From Cyrtodaria siliqua (taxonomy: Eukaryota > Mollusca > Bivalvia > Adapedonta > Hiatellidae), in the NCBI GenBank assembly GCA_037043455.1, contig JAWPHD010001266.1:124001-188000 (forward strand): a stretch of DNA of 64,000 bases. Direction: 5' to 3'. Position 1 is the first letter of the stretch, and every line of letters starts with the position of its first letter. Under the pieces are notes generated by a model. The model saw only the letters and a list, made by a program, of their open reading frames with translations, was not told the origin of the DNA and ran no database searches. Position numbers and translations under genes: made by a program. This document shows, one piece after another, positions 10,839-22,615 of the stretch.

Positions 10839-11908
10839 GGATACATACACCGAGACGCTAATTTCGATGCTTGATAAGCACTACAAGATTGCCGTATGCT
10901 CCTTTAAAACATAATGATCACATATGTCCATGAAATGAAAGATTACGTGCAAACGGTTCAAACAATTAATATTTCTATGGAACTACAATTTTGTCTACTT
11001 TTAGAAAAGAAAGGAAGGAATAATTGCAGTTTAACTCAGACTGAAGTTTAATTTGATGTTGTTTTATTTAATACTATTTATATATTTTTAATTAGTTATA
11101 ATAATAAATGCATGTAATACAAACTTTAAAACCAGTGAACTTATCACTCTTTTTAATCATTATTTGATACTAAGTATCAAATCTCAAACAAGAAAGCAAA
11201 AACAATAAACAGAAAACAAATATGCGAGGGTATTAGTTTAAACGTCTGAACGTTAAAATCGCAGGTGTATCGGAGATTTGAAAACGGTCCAATCACTTAT
11301 TGAAAACCTATCAATACTTTCATGAATACACTATTGACAATGTTCCGAACATGATATCATTTCCTATACCCATATACCCGACAACACACTCTATCGCACA
11401 ATATAGCAGAACGGAACTTATGAAAAGTTAAATGTTAAGCCGATATACCATATCCTAGATTAGAACATGTACATTTAAATAATCACTGCTAATCTAGGAT
11501 GTTGATTTAGGGTGAACCACGGTTCTATGCCGAGTATCATAATTCTGTTAGACTTAATTTGATTAGTGAGATTTTAATTGGGAATAAACGCAGTTAATAA
11601 CTCGCAGTTGGACAGAATTTTGGAATAGTGGGAACGTTTAATGTTGTAGGCGATTACAACTGAAAGAACTACATGTCTATTACAGGTGAGCTTTATTTTG
11701 TATTTTTTTTTTATATATTAGTGTATTTTGAGGAAATATATACAGTGTATTAGAACAAGGTTGTTGTACACAATGTGTTTAATATACGAGGTTAATATGC
11801 AACGTACATTTAGGCATATACTAGGCTTATACTATTACATAATTTAATTGGTTTGTATTATTGTTTATTATCTTGTACTGAAATAGTGTGCTTTTTCCAT
11901 GCTGAACT
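10839..11908. other. unassigned AT-rich sequence
   Basis: At about 10872-10905 there is a fragment resembling the end of the TTAA/AGGGACA MITE (AAGATTGCCGTATGCTCCTT). The rest shows short local inverted repeats only (for example TTTGATACTTAGTATCAAA near 11162) and no coding frame of note. Confidence 0.4.
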
Positions 11909-12028
11909 GGTCTGTCTGTCTGTCTGTCTGTCTGTCGGTCGGTCGGTCGGTCGGTCGGTCGGGCGGGCGGTTGGTCGGTCGGTCGGTCGGTCGGTCGGTC
12001 GGTCGGTCGGTCGGTCGGTCGGTCGGTC
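11909..12028 (+). repeat. (GTCT)n/(GTCG)n tetranucleotide tract
   Basis: About 30 tetranucleotides: seven GTCT units, then GTCG units with two GGGC/GGTT variants. The clean switch from one unit to the other points to separate expansion of two variants. It abuts the 23-bp array. Confidence 0.95.
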
Positions 12029-12443
12029 ATGTTATCACGATTCTAAGGTTAATGTAATCCCGTTGCTAGCATGAATGTAATCACGATGTTAGCGTGAATT
12101 TAATCGCGATGCTAGGGTTAATGTTATCACGATGCTAGCGTGAATGTAATCACGATGCCAGCGTGAATGTAATCACGATGCTAGGGTTAATGTTATAACG
12201 ATGCTAGCGTGAATGTAATCACGATGCCAACGTGAATGTAATCACGATGCTGGCGTGAATGTAATCACGATGCTAGGGTTAATGTTATCACGATGCTAGC
12301 GTGAATGTAATCACGATGCCAGCGTGAATGTAATCACGATGCTGGCGTGAATGTAATCACGATGCTGGCGTGAATGTTATAACGATGCCATCGTTTATGT
12401 TATAACGATGCTAGCATGAATGTAATCACGATGCTAGCGTGAA
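12029..12443 (+). repeat. 23-bp tandem repeat, block 1
   Basis: About 18 copies of a 23-bp unit, roughly TGTAATCACGATGCTAGCGTG plus AA. Variants include CCAGCG, TGGCG and TTATAACG. A 23-bp period cannot keep a frame, and none stays open. Confidence 0.9.
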
Positions 12444-12857
12444 GATCTCACAACACTATTATCTCCCTTGAATACTCAGATGAAGGAGGTCGATAAAAAA
12501 ACAATTCCGCTTTTATACATTTTACAGGATACATTGATTTATCTTTACCAGGTTCTAAATCTACAGCATTTTAGGAAGAGGTGATAGAAAAAATCATGTT
12601 GATATAAGATTTCTAGTTAATTCTGCCTCATTTTTACCTATAATGGGTCTAATCACCACGGGTTGTGTTTTTGTCTACATTTTGCTAGAAATTAAAAAAT
12701 GCTCAACCTGGTAAATATTTGTTAATAGTGTTTTAAATTGCAGATATTGGATCAATGAAGAATTTAAGCATAAATACATGTTATACATTTTGTTTATCTC
12801 TTTGCCACGAACAAAAACACTACACTGGGACCCTATGACAAATTAATTGTGGTGTGA
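12444..12857. other. unique spacer splitting the 23-bp array
   Basis: About 410 bases of ordinary AT-rich sequence between two blocks of the same 23-bp repeat. It is either an insertion into a once continuous array or a remnant of an older duplication. No terminal repeats were seen. Confidence 0.5.
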
Positions 12858-12985
12858 GACGTTAATGTTATCACGATGCTAGCGTGACTGTAATCACGAC
12901 GCTAGCGTGAATATAATCACGATGCTAGCGTTAATTTAATCACGATGCTAGCGTTTATGTTATAACGATGCTAGCGTGAATGTAA
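12858..12985 (+). repeat. 23-bp tandem repeat, block 2
   Basis: About five to six more copies of the same unit as block 1, in the same orientation, ending 70 bases before the hexanucleotide array. Confidence 0.9.
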
Positions 12986-13054
12986 TGGCTACAAAATATA
13001 CACGTGTAAGCATACAGAACACCATAATTTAAGAAATAAATATTGTGCAAATTG

Positions 13055-14278
13055 TCTTATTATTATAACAATTACTATTACTGTTACTGTTACTGTTACT
13101 ATTACTATTACTGTTACTATTACTATTACTATTACTGTTACTATTACTATTAATGTTACTGTTACTGATAATGTTACTGTCACTGTTACTATTACTGTTA
13201 CTGTTACTGTTACTGTTACTATAACTACTACTGTTACTATTACTGTTACTGTTACTGTTACTGTTACTGTTACTATTACTGTTACTGGTACTGTGACTGT
13301 TACTGTTACTATTACTATTACTATTACTGCTACTATTACTATTACTGTTACTATTACTATTACTGTTACTGTTACTGTTACTATTACTGTTACTGTTACT
13401 GTTACTATTACTGTTACTGTTACTGTTACTATTACTACTACTGTTACTATTACTATTACTATTACTGTTACTGTTACTGTTACTATTACTATTACTATTA
13501 CTGTTACTGTTACTGCTACTATTACTATTACTGTTACTATTACTATTACTGTTACTATTACTATTACTGTTACTGTTACTGATAATGTTACTGTTACTGT
13601 TACTATTACTGTTACTATTACTATTACTGTTACTGTTACTGTTACTATTACTGTTACTGTTACTATTACTACTACTGTTACTATTACTGTTACTGTTACT
13701 ATTACTATTACTGCTACTATTACTATTACTATTACTGCTACTATTACTATTACTGTTACTATTACTATTACTGTTACTGATACTGTTACTGTTACTGTTA
13801 CTGTTACTGTTACTGTTACTATTACTGTTACTGTTACTATTAATATTACTGTTACTGTTACTATTGCTGTTACTGTTACTGTTACTATTACTATTACTAT
13901 TACTGTTACTATTACTGTTACTGTTACTGTTACTATTACTATTACTATTACTGTAACTGCTACTATTACTATTACTGCTACTATTACTGTTACTATTACT
14001 ATTACTGTTACTGATACTGTTACTATTACTGTTACTATTACTGTTACTATTACTATTACTGTTACTGTTACTATTGCTGTTACTGTTACTGTTACTATTA
14101 CTATTACTGTTACTATTACTGTTACTGTTACTGTTACTGTTCCTATAACTGTTACTGTCACTGTTACTATTACTGTTACTGTTACTATTACTGTTACTGT
14201 TACCATTACTGTTACTGTTACTATTACTATTATTATTACTATTACTGTTACTGCTACTATTACTGTTATTGCTACTAT
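13055..14278 (+). repeat. 1.2-kb hexanucleotide array (TTACTG/TTACTA)
   Basis: About 200 hexamers of TTACTG or TTACTA with rare variants (ATAATG, ATACTG, TTGCTG, CTACTA). Rare variants recur at intervals near 210-235 bases (ACTACTACTGTTACTATT near 13213, 13434 and 13667; TTGCTGTTACTG near 13863 and 14073), suggesting blocks of hexamers were duplicated as units. The frames on both strands (Thr-Val/Thr-Ile on plus; Ser-Asn and Val-Thr on minus; poly-Leu in a third) are by-products of the 6-bp period. Confidence 0.95.
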
Positions 14279-14320
14279 TAGCAGCAGTAGCAAGCAGCAG
14301 TAGTAGTAGTAGTAGTAGTA
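14279..14320 (+). repeat. (AGC)n/(AGT)n trinucleotide tract
   Basis: A short run of AGC then AGT triplets following directly on the hexamer array. Confidence 0.9.
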
Positions 14321-14403
14321 ATTGTTTCACCGTACAATATATGCCGAGAAGGTGACATGTATTTAAGTCGTAATTAATTTACGCATATAGTGAAACATCT
14401 TTA

Positions 14404-14875
14404 TTATTGAGGGTTATAAAAACTTGGAAAATGGTGGAATAATTATCCAAATCGGGTGATAAACAAAGAAGAATGACCATTTGAAGATTGTTCTAAAGCT
14501 ATGAAAGCCGCCGCTTTTAGACTATGACGTCATAGTTAAAAATACCCATACATATGGAATATTTATAAATATGATAATTTACTGATTTATTAGAAAGAAT
14601 CTCATGGCAACTATATGACAGAATACGAATTTGTTATACAGCATTATTTAACCAGTTAAAGAGTTTGCGTTCATTTGCAGTGATTTTCTTTGCTCTAAAT
14701 GCTATTTATCAAAATGCCATATATTAATTTAGAACCGTGCGATATTATAGTTCTCAAAATGGCGGTTCCCATATCCATGTTTATAACAACCGTCAAATGG
14801 TCATATCTTCTTTGTTTATAATCTGATTTTGATAATTTTTTCACCCTTTCCCAAGTTTTTCAGAATACTCAGTAA
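14404..14875. mobile_element. inverted-repeat element with ~130-bp arms
   Basis: Left arm starts TTATTGAGGG and includes ATAAACAAAGAAG then ATGACCATTTGA (near 14460-14485). The right arm is its diverged reverse complement, containing TCAAATGGTCATATCTTC near 14795 and ending CTCAGTAA at 14875. The ~200-bp interior has no coding frame. It fits an old non-autonomous DNA transposon. An ATGGCGG word in the right arm is part of the repeat and not taken as a gene start. Confidence 0.6.
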
Positions 14876-15008
14876 TACAAACTGGTACGTTTGTTCATCA
14901 ATTTCGTCAAGTAAACATTGCCGTGTAAGTGAATCAACAGTTAAATTATTTCTTAAAAAAAATAATTGCAGAGTAAAAAGCAAAAACAAAAAAAACATTC
15001 AAATTAAC

Positions 15009-15067
15009 TTGTACATATGTATTTAAAATGTACATATGTATTTAAAATGTACATATGTATTTAAAAT
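15009..15067 (+). repeat. 19-bp tandem repeat, three copies
   Basis: Three near-identical copies of TGTACATATGTATTTAAAA. The TACATATGTA core is itself palindromic. Confidence 0.9.
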
Positions 15068-15346
15068 AAAATGAAATGGGAAGACGTGTCAAGGTTCATT
15101 TAGTACAACGTTAACACTGTACGCATGAATCGATTCCGGGGTCCAGGACAGCACTCAGAAACTAAGAATCAATTAATACTAGTATGTGGTGGCAATTAGA
15201 GACAATGGTAGTTCGATTAATTATAATTGAAAATCAATCTATGTTGCTATACTGTTTACAGGGATCGTGCAATTCATTGAATAGTTTTCCTGTTTTTTAT
15301 CATGTACGTCGCCCGCCCTTTCATCATTTTTAAAACGTTAATCCTA

Positions 15347-15921
15347 TTAAAGGTTCAAACGGCAATCTTAAAGTTTGTATAAAGCATTAAAATGATCACC
15401 TCGATGTATCATTTTAATTTTAAAGCTGCTACGTAACGCGGCTGTAAATGCGTCCGACCTACAAATAATGCGACACCTTAAACCAAATGTAACGCTACTA
15501 ACATACATTTTATGAAGTACGATTTCAAATAATGGTAAATAGTAACGTATCGTATGATATATCATGCAAACAATTGGGATTAAATGTTTTACTGTATACA
15601 AACACAGTGTTTGCATCTAATACACCAGTGTATTACGACAAATTAGTCATGGCTTTATTACACTCCCAGAAGCCATGTTATGTGATAAATATAATTAAAT
15701 AAAATGATGAGTTTTCATTTGTCTTCTTTGTTCTACCAGACTTTTAAGTATATCATTGGTGCGATCTATAATCAACAGTTGGTAATATATAAACACATTT
15801 TGATTTGTGCTATTCTAAAAAATGACATGAATGATTAAACAAATGCAAGTTCTGTAAAAAAAAAACTAACTGGACGCCGCGAGTTTTAAAAACAAGTCAA
15901 GATTGCCGCATGTCCCTTTAA
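15347..15921 (+). mobile_element. TTAA/AGGGACA MITE with an internal insertion
   Basis: Left end TTAAAGGTTCAAACGGCAATC and right end GATTGCCGCATGTCCCTTTAA match the inverted ends seen at 28131-28437. The family's internal words (ATTGGTGCGAT, ATCAACAGTTGGTAATAT, AACTAACTGGACGCCGCGAG) are present near the right end. About 260 extra bases (roughly 15428-15690) interrupt the family sequence, so this copy appears to carry a nested insertion. No coding frame. Confidence 0.6.
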
Positions 15922-18033
15922 TATAATGAGACATGATTTTTCTCACGAAGGTTTTTATTTTACCCATTATTTATAAACAATCGACTTCATACAATACAGA
16001 AAGTTAATGTATGTAGAATATTGTCCAATCTACGCACCATTGTATTTATAATAGTTCTTGATTTACATTAAGGTCATGCAAAGCGTGAGTGTGGCAAACC
16101 TTGTCGATTATAGCTCGGCACTTGGCATTGACACGTTGAAAGACAATGCTCCGATTGCTAGGTCGCTTAATGTTATTTGCAATGTTTTTAAATGTTTCTT
16201 CATGAGGTTTAGGGTCAGGGATATTTAGATAATGTTCTTAAGACATTCGAAAATGTTTTCAGTCCTTGTGAACAGGTCAGATACTACTAATGATTTGGGG
16301 CTTCTGATTTGTTGAAAAAAGTATAGGATCTAATAGGGCATGTAGTCAGATTGTAAGGTAGATTCTGATTGGATTAAATTACCCAAATCATAACAAATGC
16401 CCATAAAACATCAAAATATTACATATCCATCATAAAACATGTTGATTAAGGATATTTTGACTGAACGCAATAAAGCAGTGCGCAGTTTAGATTGTGTGAG
16501 CAGTGAATAGTTTTCTATAGCATAATTATGCAAACTCCCGCAAGGTACAAAGAATTTCTATTTACTACAGCAATTTAATATAAATTTAAACATCTTAAAT
16601 CGTTGCCAATGCTATCTGTAAAGGTTATAATAGATGTGGTATAATCAGGGAATTGTGTCTTTAATATAATCAGAGAGTACTTCTTTGATCTCTGGTATAA
16701 TGCTTTCAACTTAATTCACTTTCCGTACGATTTTTGATCGGTTGATAACGATGCCATTAATACTGGAAGCTTACTAGAACTAGATAGCATGTTGTCGCAT
16801 TCCGAGCGCAGTATGTCTGAGCTAGCAAATGAGTATTGGCGTGTAGTTCTTGACAATTATCTGAAGCTCTGTGTCGCTTGCTGGATTCCTCCTCTATATC
16901 ATAATTAGAAATGTAACGTTTCGAAAAAGGAACCAGTTAATGCGTTTTACTTTTCTCTCTTGTTTGTGTTTGTTTTTGCCATCTTTTTAGTATTTATATA
17001 TACAGCACATTGAAAAGTGAAATCCCATGTTTCTAAATACAGTTTATCCCATTAGATATTTTTCGTTTTTTTTTATGTTGTTATTTTTTGCTTGTTACCC
17101 AGTATAATTTTTATGAAATCGCTATTTTGAAGAGAAGAACACTATATATAGATAGTGTTAAGTAGTTTTCTTTCGTTTCTGTCCTATTTTAACTATCACG
17201 AATGCTATTGAAATACACATGTTCGAACTAAATCACATTACTGAATTACGATACTTGGCACGCATTGCGTGTTGATTCATATTGATAACGTTTTGTAATA
17301 TATCACGGATGTGTTTTATAAGATACATATCTGTACAAGGTGTTATTCTGACGTTTCTATTACTCTTTACCGTAATTAATTCTCACATTGAAAGCCTTCT
17401 GATGGTCTCTATACTGATATAGCTGTATCATTGAACCTCAAATTAATGTCAATTATTACTGATATGCTTAAACATTCTTTAGAATGAAGCCAACTCCATT
17501 TCATAACTTTCTCAAATTGTATTCTTCGTTTTCTTTTGATAATGAAATGCAGGTTAAATCTATTCGTTTTGTTAACGCTTCTCAAAACAATATTCTTAAA
17601 CACGTCTACCACCGAAACATTAACGACCATGGGCAAGAATAAAACTGATTTGAATAATAGTTGGAATTTTTATATTTAGAATGATTTTATCGGATAATTA
17701 AAGGAATACTTGTTTGAATAGAAAGTCGTATATCTTTAGCATCTAATAACTTTGGTTTTATAAAGATTTACGTGAATACCTACATACAGACATCAATGCC
17801 GGCATTATTGATGTTTTTACTTTTTTGCTTTAACCCTTTTGTCGCCAAATTTCAAATGTCGTCTGCTAAAATTTGAATTCAAACCTTCCGGTGATTTTTA
17901 TTTTATTTAAATCGTAGGGAAAACATTCTTAATGAGTGGCGAACAGTCTAAACCCTGATCAGCCTGCACATGATGCAAATAGTTCTCCCTTTAGCAACAT
18001 ATATATATATACTCGAACGAGAGGGAATACCCT
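15922..18033. other. unassigned sequence
   Basis: Two kilobases with no recognisable gene, array or element apart from a short (AT)n tract near 18000 and a fragment near 17935-18000 (AGTCTAAACCCTGATCAGCCTG) of a type common in bivalve dispersed repeats. Open frames are short and have no family signature. Confidence 0.4.
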
Positions 18034-18392
18034 AACACTTTTTAAAAAGACAAACCAGAACTGAAGGCAGAAAACATTCCTTTAGCATTAGGGTAGTGGA
18101 ATACTGGAATTCCCTACCTGACAGTGTTGTCCAAGCACCGAGTGTAAATGCCTTTAAGAGCAGACTAAACAAACATTGGCATAACAATCAAATACAATTT
18201 GATGCTAGTTGTTTCCCAAGCTTGCGCAGTAGACACTCTCGACCGTCAAACCACCAAGAGATGGGCATTCAGAAGCCACAGGCTTACCATTGGCCTCGGA
18301 ATAGTAAGTTAACTTTTATGATGTACAGGTTGATTAGAGTTTACACTGGTCGTAAAAAGCAATGTCTTCGACTGTGGCAGCAAAAGGGTTAA
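18034..18392 (+). pseudogene. LINE reverse-transcriptase C-terminal fragment
   Basis: In the plus frame beginning near 18034 the translation reads F.KRQTRTEGRKHSFSIRV, then VEYWNSLPDSVVQAPSVNAF, then KSRLNKHW. The WNSLP..VV.APS.N.FK.RLDKHW block is the characteristic extreme C-terminus of CR1/Jockey-type polymerases. A stop lies just upstream and nothing of the polymerase core remains, so this is a dead 5'-truncated insertion. It belongs to a different subfamily from the copies at 6821 and 52507. Confidence 0.7.
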
Positions 18393-18747
18393 AGTAGAAT
18401 CCTGCCAACCTTACATCGTAATTATGTACACCGTTTCTAAACCTACTGACGACGAGGTACATAATAAGTAACTTACATATTTTGAGAATACAAACTCTAT
18501 AGACACAATATAACAGGGTCAGGTCAAACCCCGAAACTGGAGCGTCGAATTTAGAGTTAACAACTCATAATTCATTTTACGCATATTCAATCACCGGTAT
18601 TGTAAGAATACGTGAAACAACTTAACTTGTACATTATTATATGACCTGAACACCTGGAAAGAGTTTTGTTACACGCTTTTGTAGTGTAATTTGTCGTTAT
18701 AATATTTGGCGGGTGAGTTTCTTTAATATAGTCAGTATGTTTGTCGT

Positions 18748-18985
18748 TTACCAGACGTTGGCGATTCTCGTGTCGTCTGTTGTTTGAAGATCGCTTTCTC
18801 ACCGCTGCATGTTCGAATCCCATTGGGAGCTCCAGTTGTCAAGTGAAAAAGTGTCGATTTTTACGGATGGAGGGAGGTATATAATACTTATTCTACCCAG
18901 GAAAAATGGGATGGCCTGCCTCTACCACAAACAAATCAACCGTGATATATGGCCTAACATATGCTAAAATGACGTAACACACCAT
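18748..18985 (+). mobile_element. tRNA-derived SINE, family 1
   Basis: Plus-strand copy with a tRNA-like head (CACCGCTGCATGTTCGAATC then CCATTGGGAGCTCC), a body containing GTATATAATACTTATTCTAC and AGGAAAAATGGGATGGCCTG, and a tail with TATATGGCC and AATGACGTAAC. It matches the elements at 5199 and 29173. Confidence 0.7.
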
Positions 18986-20299
18986 TCAAACAAACAAAAC
19001 AAACTGTTCAATGTGTTCCCCGCGATTATTGTTACTTGTTTTTTTACTGTGTTGGTGGTTCTTTGTGTGTCAATATTTGTTTAGAACCATTGTACTCTTT
19101 GTCAACTGTCGTGTACAGTTTGTTTTCATATTTACATTTGTTCATACATTTGGTCTTAGGTATAATAATTAAATTGATCTAAACAACCCACATTCAGAAT
19201 CGCTTCGTAATAAAATAAAACTGTATGTTTAACTCTGAGATTCAAGAGCTAAATCAATATTGTTATTATTATTATGTTCGATAATAACAATTCATTTTGA
19301 CAGTTTCACGTACTTTTAAAATTGGGTATTGTTTTTGTATAGTAAAAAAATGGAGTTTATCGGAGAACGACAGTTTTTTTGGGACAAGAACATGGTTGGA
19401 ACTTGGAAGAGATTGGAGGAAGATCGTAGCTGGAAAGCGCTTCAATTGAATTGAATTGGGGATGTACGGCGCACCAACACTTTATATTTTCCTCTCTGTA
19501 TTGTCGGACTGGGCGGAAAAGCAAACAAGTATTTTGTATTTATTTAGAACACCTGAAAATCTCGCATTCGAATGCGGGAACACGAATCTCTCGATATTCC
19601 GACCGAATATCATTAATCGGTATGGTGTAGGGACATTTGTATTTTTGTCAACTTGCACGTTCTGACACGTTAATTTCAATCAATATATATTCAAGAAATT
19701 TATTTTAATAAATACCATTATGGCCCAATTAGTTTTTGTAAAAATAAATTCTCTTGTAATAAATTAATTTCATTGCTATTTTGACATTTTAGAAATCTCA
19801 AACCAATTTCATTACAGTTATCGAATCGTATTTCAAAAACCAATATAAAGAAAATTGATTTTTGTATAAAACTGAATGAGCATTAACAACAAGTGGTGTT
19901 TGAAGTGCCCTCCGTATATACAGATGTCACGGAACATACAAGTTATGGTAATGCGCGTCTCCGCGGTGCAGGTTAAGCACTCGTTTTGATAAAGGGATAT
20001 TATGGAGAAAAAACTTGGCCTGGTAAACAAGTTAACCTTTCCGGCATGATCAAGTATAACTTTATAGCTCCCTACTCCAGTTGTCACAAATAACCACTGG
20101 TATGACATGCTGATCACATTAATTAAGCATGACATAACTTAATCCAAGCCATAGACACGTAATCCTTCTTAATATTTCTTAACAAAATAATAATATTTTA
20201 CGTATTCTCGTGAACATCGTCAGAAGATACATTTATTATGACACTGTAATCAAGATCGCTCTCCTGACAAATGGTATATGGGTTAGAGAGACCGTTGCA
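18986..20299. other. unassigned AT-rich sequence
   Basis: No gene is supportable. A 34-codon frame at 19350-19454 (starts MEFIGERQFFWDKNM) looks protein-like and could be an orphan exon, but has no family match or clear splice sites. Frames at 19456-19665 and 19833-20135 show no recognisable features. Confidence 0.35.
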
Positions 20300-22615
20300 C
20301 TGGTAATTGATACCGATACTCTGCCAACTGATACCGGTATACTGACAACTGATACCGATACACTGCCAACTGATACCGATACACTGGCAACTGATACCGG
20401 TACACTGGCAACTGATACCGGTACACTGCCAACTGATACCGATACACTGCCAACTGATACCTATACACTGCCAACTGATACCGATACACTGCCAACTGAT
20501 ACCGGTTCACTGACAACTGATACCGATACACTGACAACTGATACCGGTACACTGGTAATTGATACCGATACTCTGCCAACTGATACCGGTATACTGACAA
20601 CTGATACCGATACACTGCCAACTGATACCGATACACTGGCAACTGATACCGGTACACTGGCAACTGATACCGATACACTGCCAACTGATACCGATACACT
20701 GCCAACTGATACCGATACACTGCCAACTGATACCGGTACACTGACAACTGATACCGGTACACTGACAACTGATACCGATACACTGGCAACTGATACCGGT
20801 ACACTGGCAACTGATACCGATACACTGCCAACTGATACCGATACACTGCCAACTGATACCGATACACTGCCAACTGATACCGATACACTGCCAACTGATA
20901 CCGATACACTGACAACTGATACCGGTACACTGACAACTGATACCGATACACTGACAACTGATACCGGTACACTGACAACTGATACCGGTACACTGACAAC
21001 TGATACCGATACACTGACAACTGATACCGGTACACTGACAACTGATACCGATACACTGGCAACTGATACCGGTACACTGACAACTGATACCGATACACTG
21101 ACAACTGATACCGGTACACTGGCAACTGATACCGGTACACTGGCAACTGATACCGATACACTGCCAACAGATACCGATACACTGACAACTGATACCGATA
21201 ACGATACACTGGCAGCTGATACCGATACACTGACAACCGATACCGATACAGTGACAACAGATGCCGATACACTGATACCTGATACCTATACACTGCAAAC
21301 TGATACCGGTACACTGACAATCGAAACCGATACACTGACAACCGATACAGATACACTGACAACTGATACCGATACACTGACAATCGATACCGATACACTG
21401 GCAACTGATACCGATATACTGACAACTGATATCGGTACACTGACAATCGATACCGATACACTGACAACTACTACCGATACACTGGCACCTGATACCGATA
21501 CACTGCAACTGATGCACTGGTAACTGATACCAATACACTGACAACTGATACAGATACACTGACAACTGATACTGACACATTGGTAACTGATACCGATACA
21601 CTGGAACCTGATACCGATACACAGGCAACTGATATCGATACTATGACAATACATATACACTCTTCATATATACCGATACACTGACAACTAATATCGATAT
21701 ACTGGCAACTGATTCCGATACACTGGCAACTGATACTGATACACTTGCACCTGATACCGATACCCTGGCACATGATAACGATACACTGACAACTGATAAA
21801 GTAATACACTGGCAACTGATACATATTCAGTGACAACCGATACCGATACACTGGCGCCGTCTACCGATACACTGGCAACTGATATCGATACACTGGCAAC
21901 TGATACGGATACATTGGCAACATATATCGATACACTGACAACCAATATCAATACACTGAAAACTGATACCGATACACTGACGCCTGATACGGATACACTG
22001 TCAACATATACCGATACACTGAAAACTGATCCTAATATACTGGCAACTGATACCGATACACTGACAACTGATAACGTAATACACTGGCAACTGATACATA
22101 TTCACTGACCACTGATACCGATACACTGGCGCCTGATACCGATACACTGGCAACTGATACGGATACATTGGCAACACATATCGATACACTGACAACCAAT
22201 ATCGATACACTGAAAACTGATACCGATACACTGCTAACTCATACCGATACACTGGCACCTGATACCGATACACTGGCAACTGATACATATACACTGGCAA
22301 CTGATACCGATACACTGGCGTCTGATACCGATACTCTGGCAACTGATACGGATACACTGTCAACATATATCGATACACTGACAACCGATATCGATACATT
22401 GAAAACTGATACCGATACACTGACAACTGATACCGATACACTTGCAACTGATACCGATACACTGACAACTGATACCGATACAATGACAACTGATGCCGAT
22501 ACACTGACAACTGATGCCGATACACTGGTAACTGACACCGATACACTGACAACTGATATTGACGCATTGGTAACCGATACCTATACACTGGCACCTGATA
22601 CCGATACTCTGGCAA
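20300..22615 (+). repeat. 2.3-kb 21-bp minisatellite (ACTGATACCGATACACTGRCA)
   Basis: About 110 copies of a 21-bp unit. The left two thirds are regular, with GATACCGAT/GATACCGGT and GCCA/GGCA/GACA variants. The right third is more diverged, with indels and an AAAGTAATACACTGG interruption seen twice (near 21797 and 22073). In the plus frame it encodes a seven-residue repeat (TDTDTLP/TDTGTLT) for over 400 codons. The opposite strand is open in more than one frame as well, and indels break the frame to the right. This is what a stop-free 21-mer array gives, and I do not call a protein. Confidence 0.95.

Noticed and set aside
11909..12028. possible CRISPR-like or telomere-like repeat tract
   Set aside because: It is a plain tetranucleotide microsatellite. 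None of the arrays in the window has unique spacers of constant length between conserved repeats, so no CRISPR array is present.
12989..14330. 434-codon frames rich in Val/Thr/Ile or Ser/Asn and a poly-Leu frame
   Set aside because: All are translations of the 6-bp array; several frames on both strands are open at once.
14758..14820. ATGGCGG start context on the plus strand
   Set aside because: It lies in the right arm of the inverted-repeat element at 14404-14875, the frame is only 20 codons, and no donor site follows.
20210..21523. 437-codon Thr-Asp-rich frame that could be taken for a secreted or antifreeze-like repeat protein
   Set aside because: It is a 21-bp array by-product: the opposite strand is equally open, indels break it to the right, and no signal peptide or flanking exon is present.
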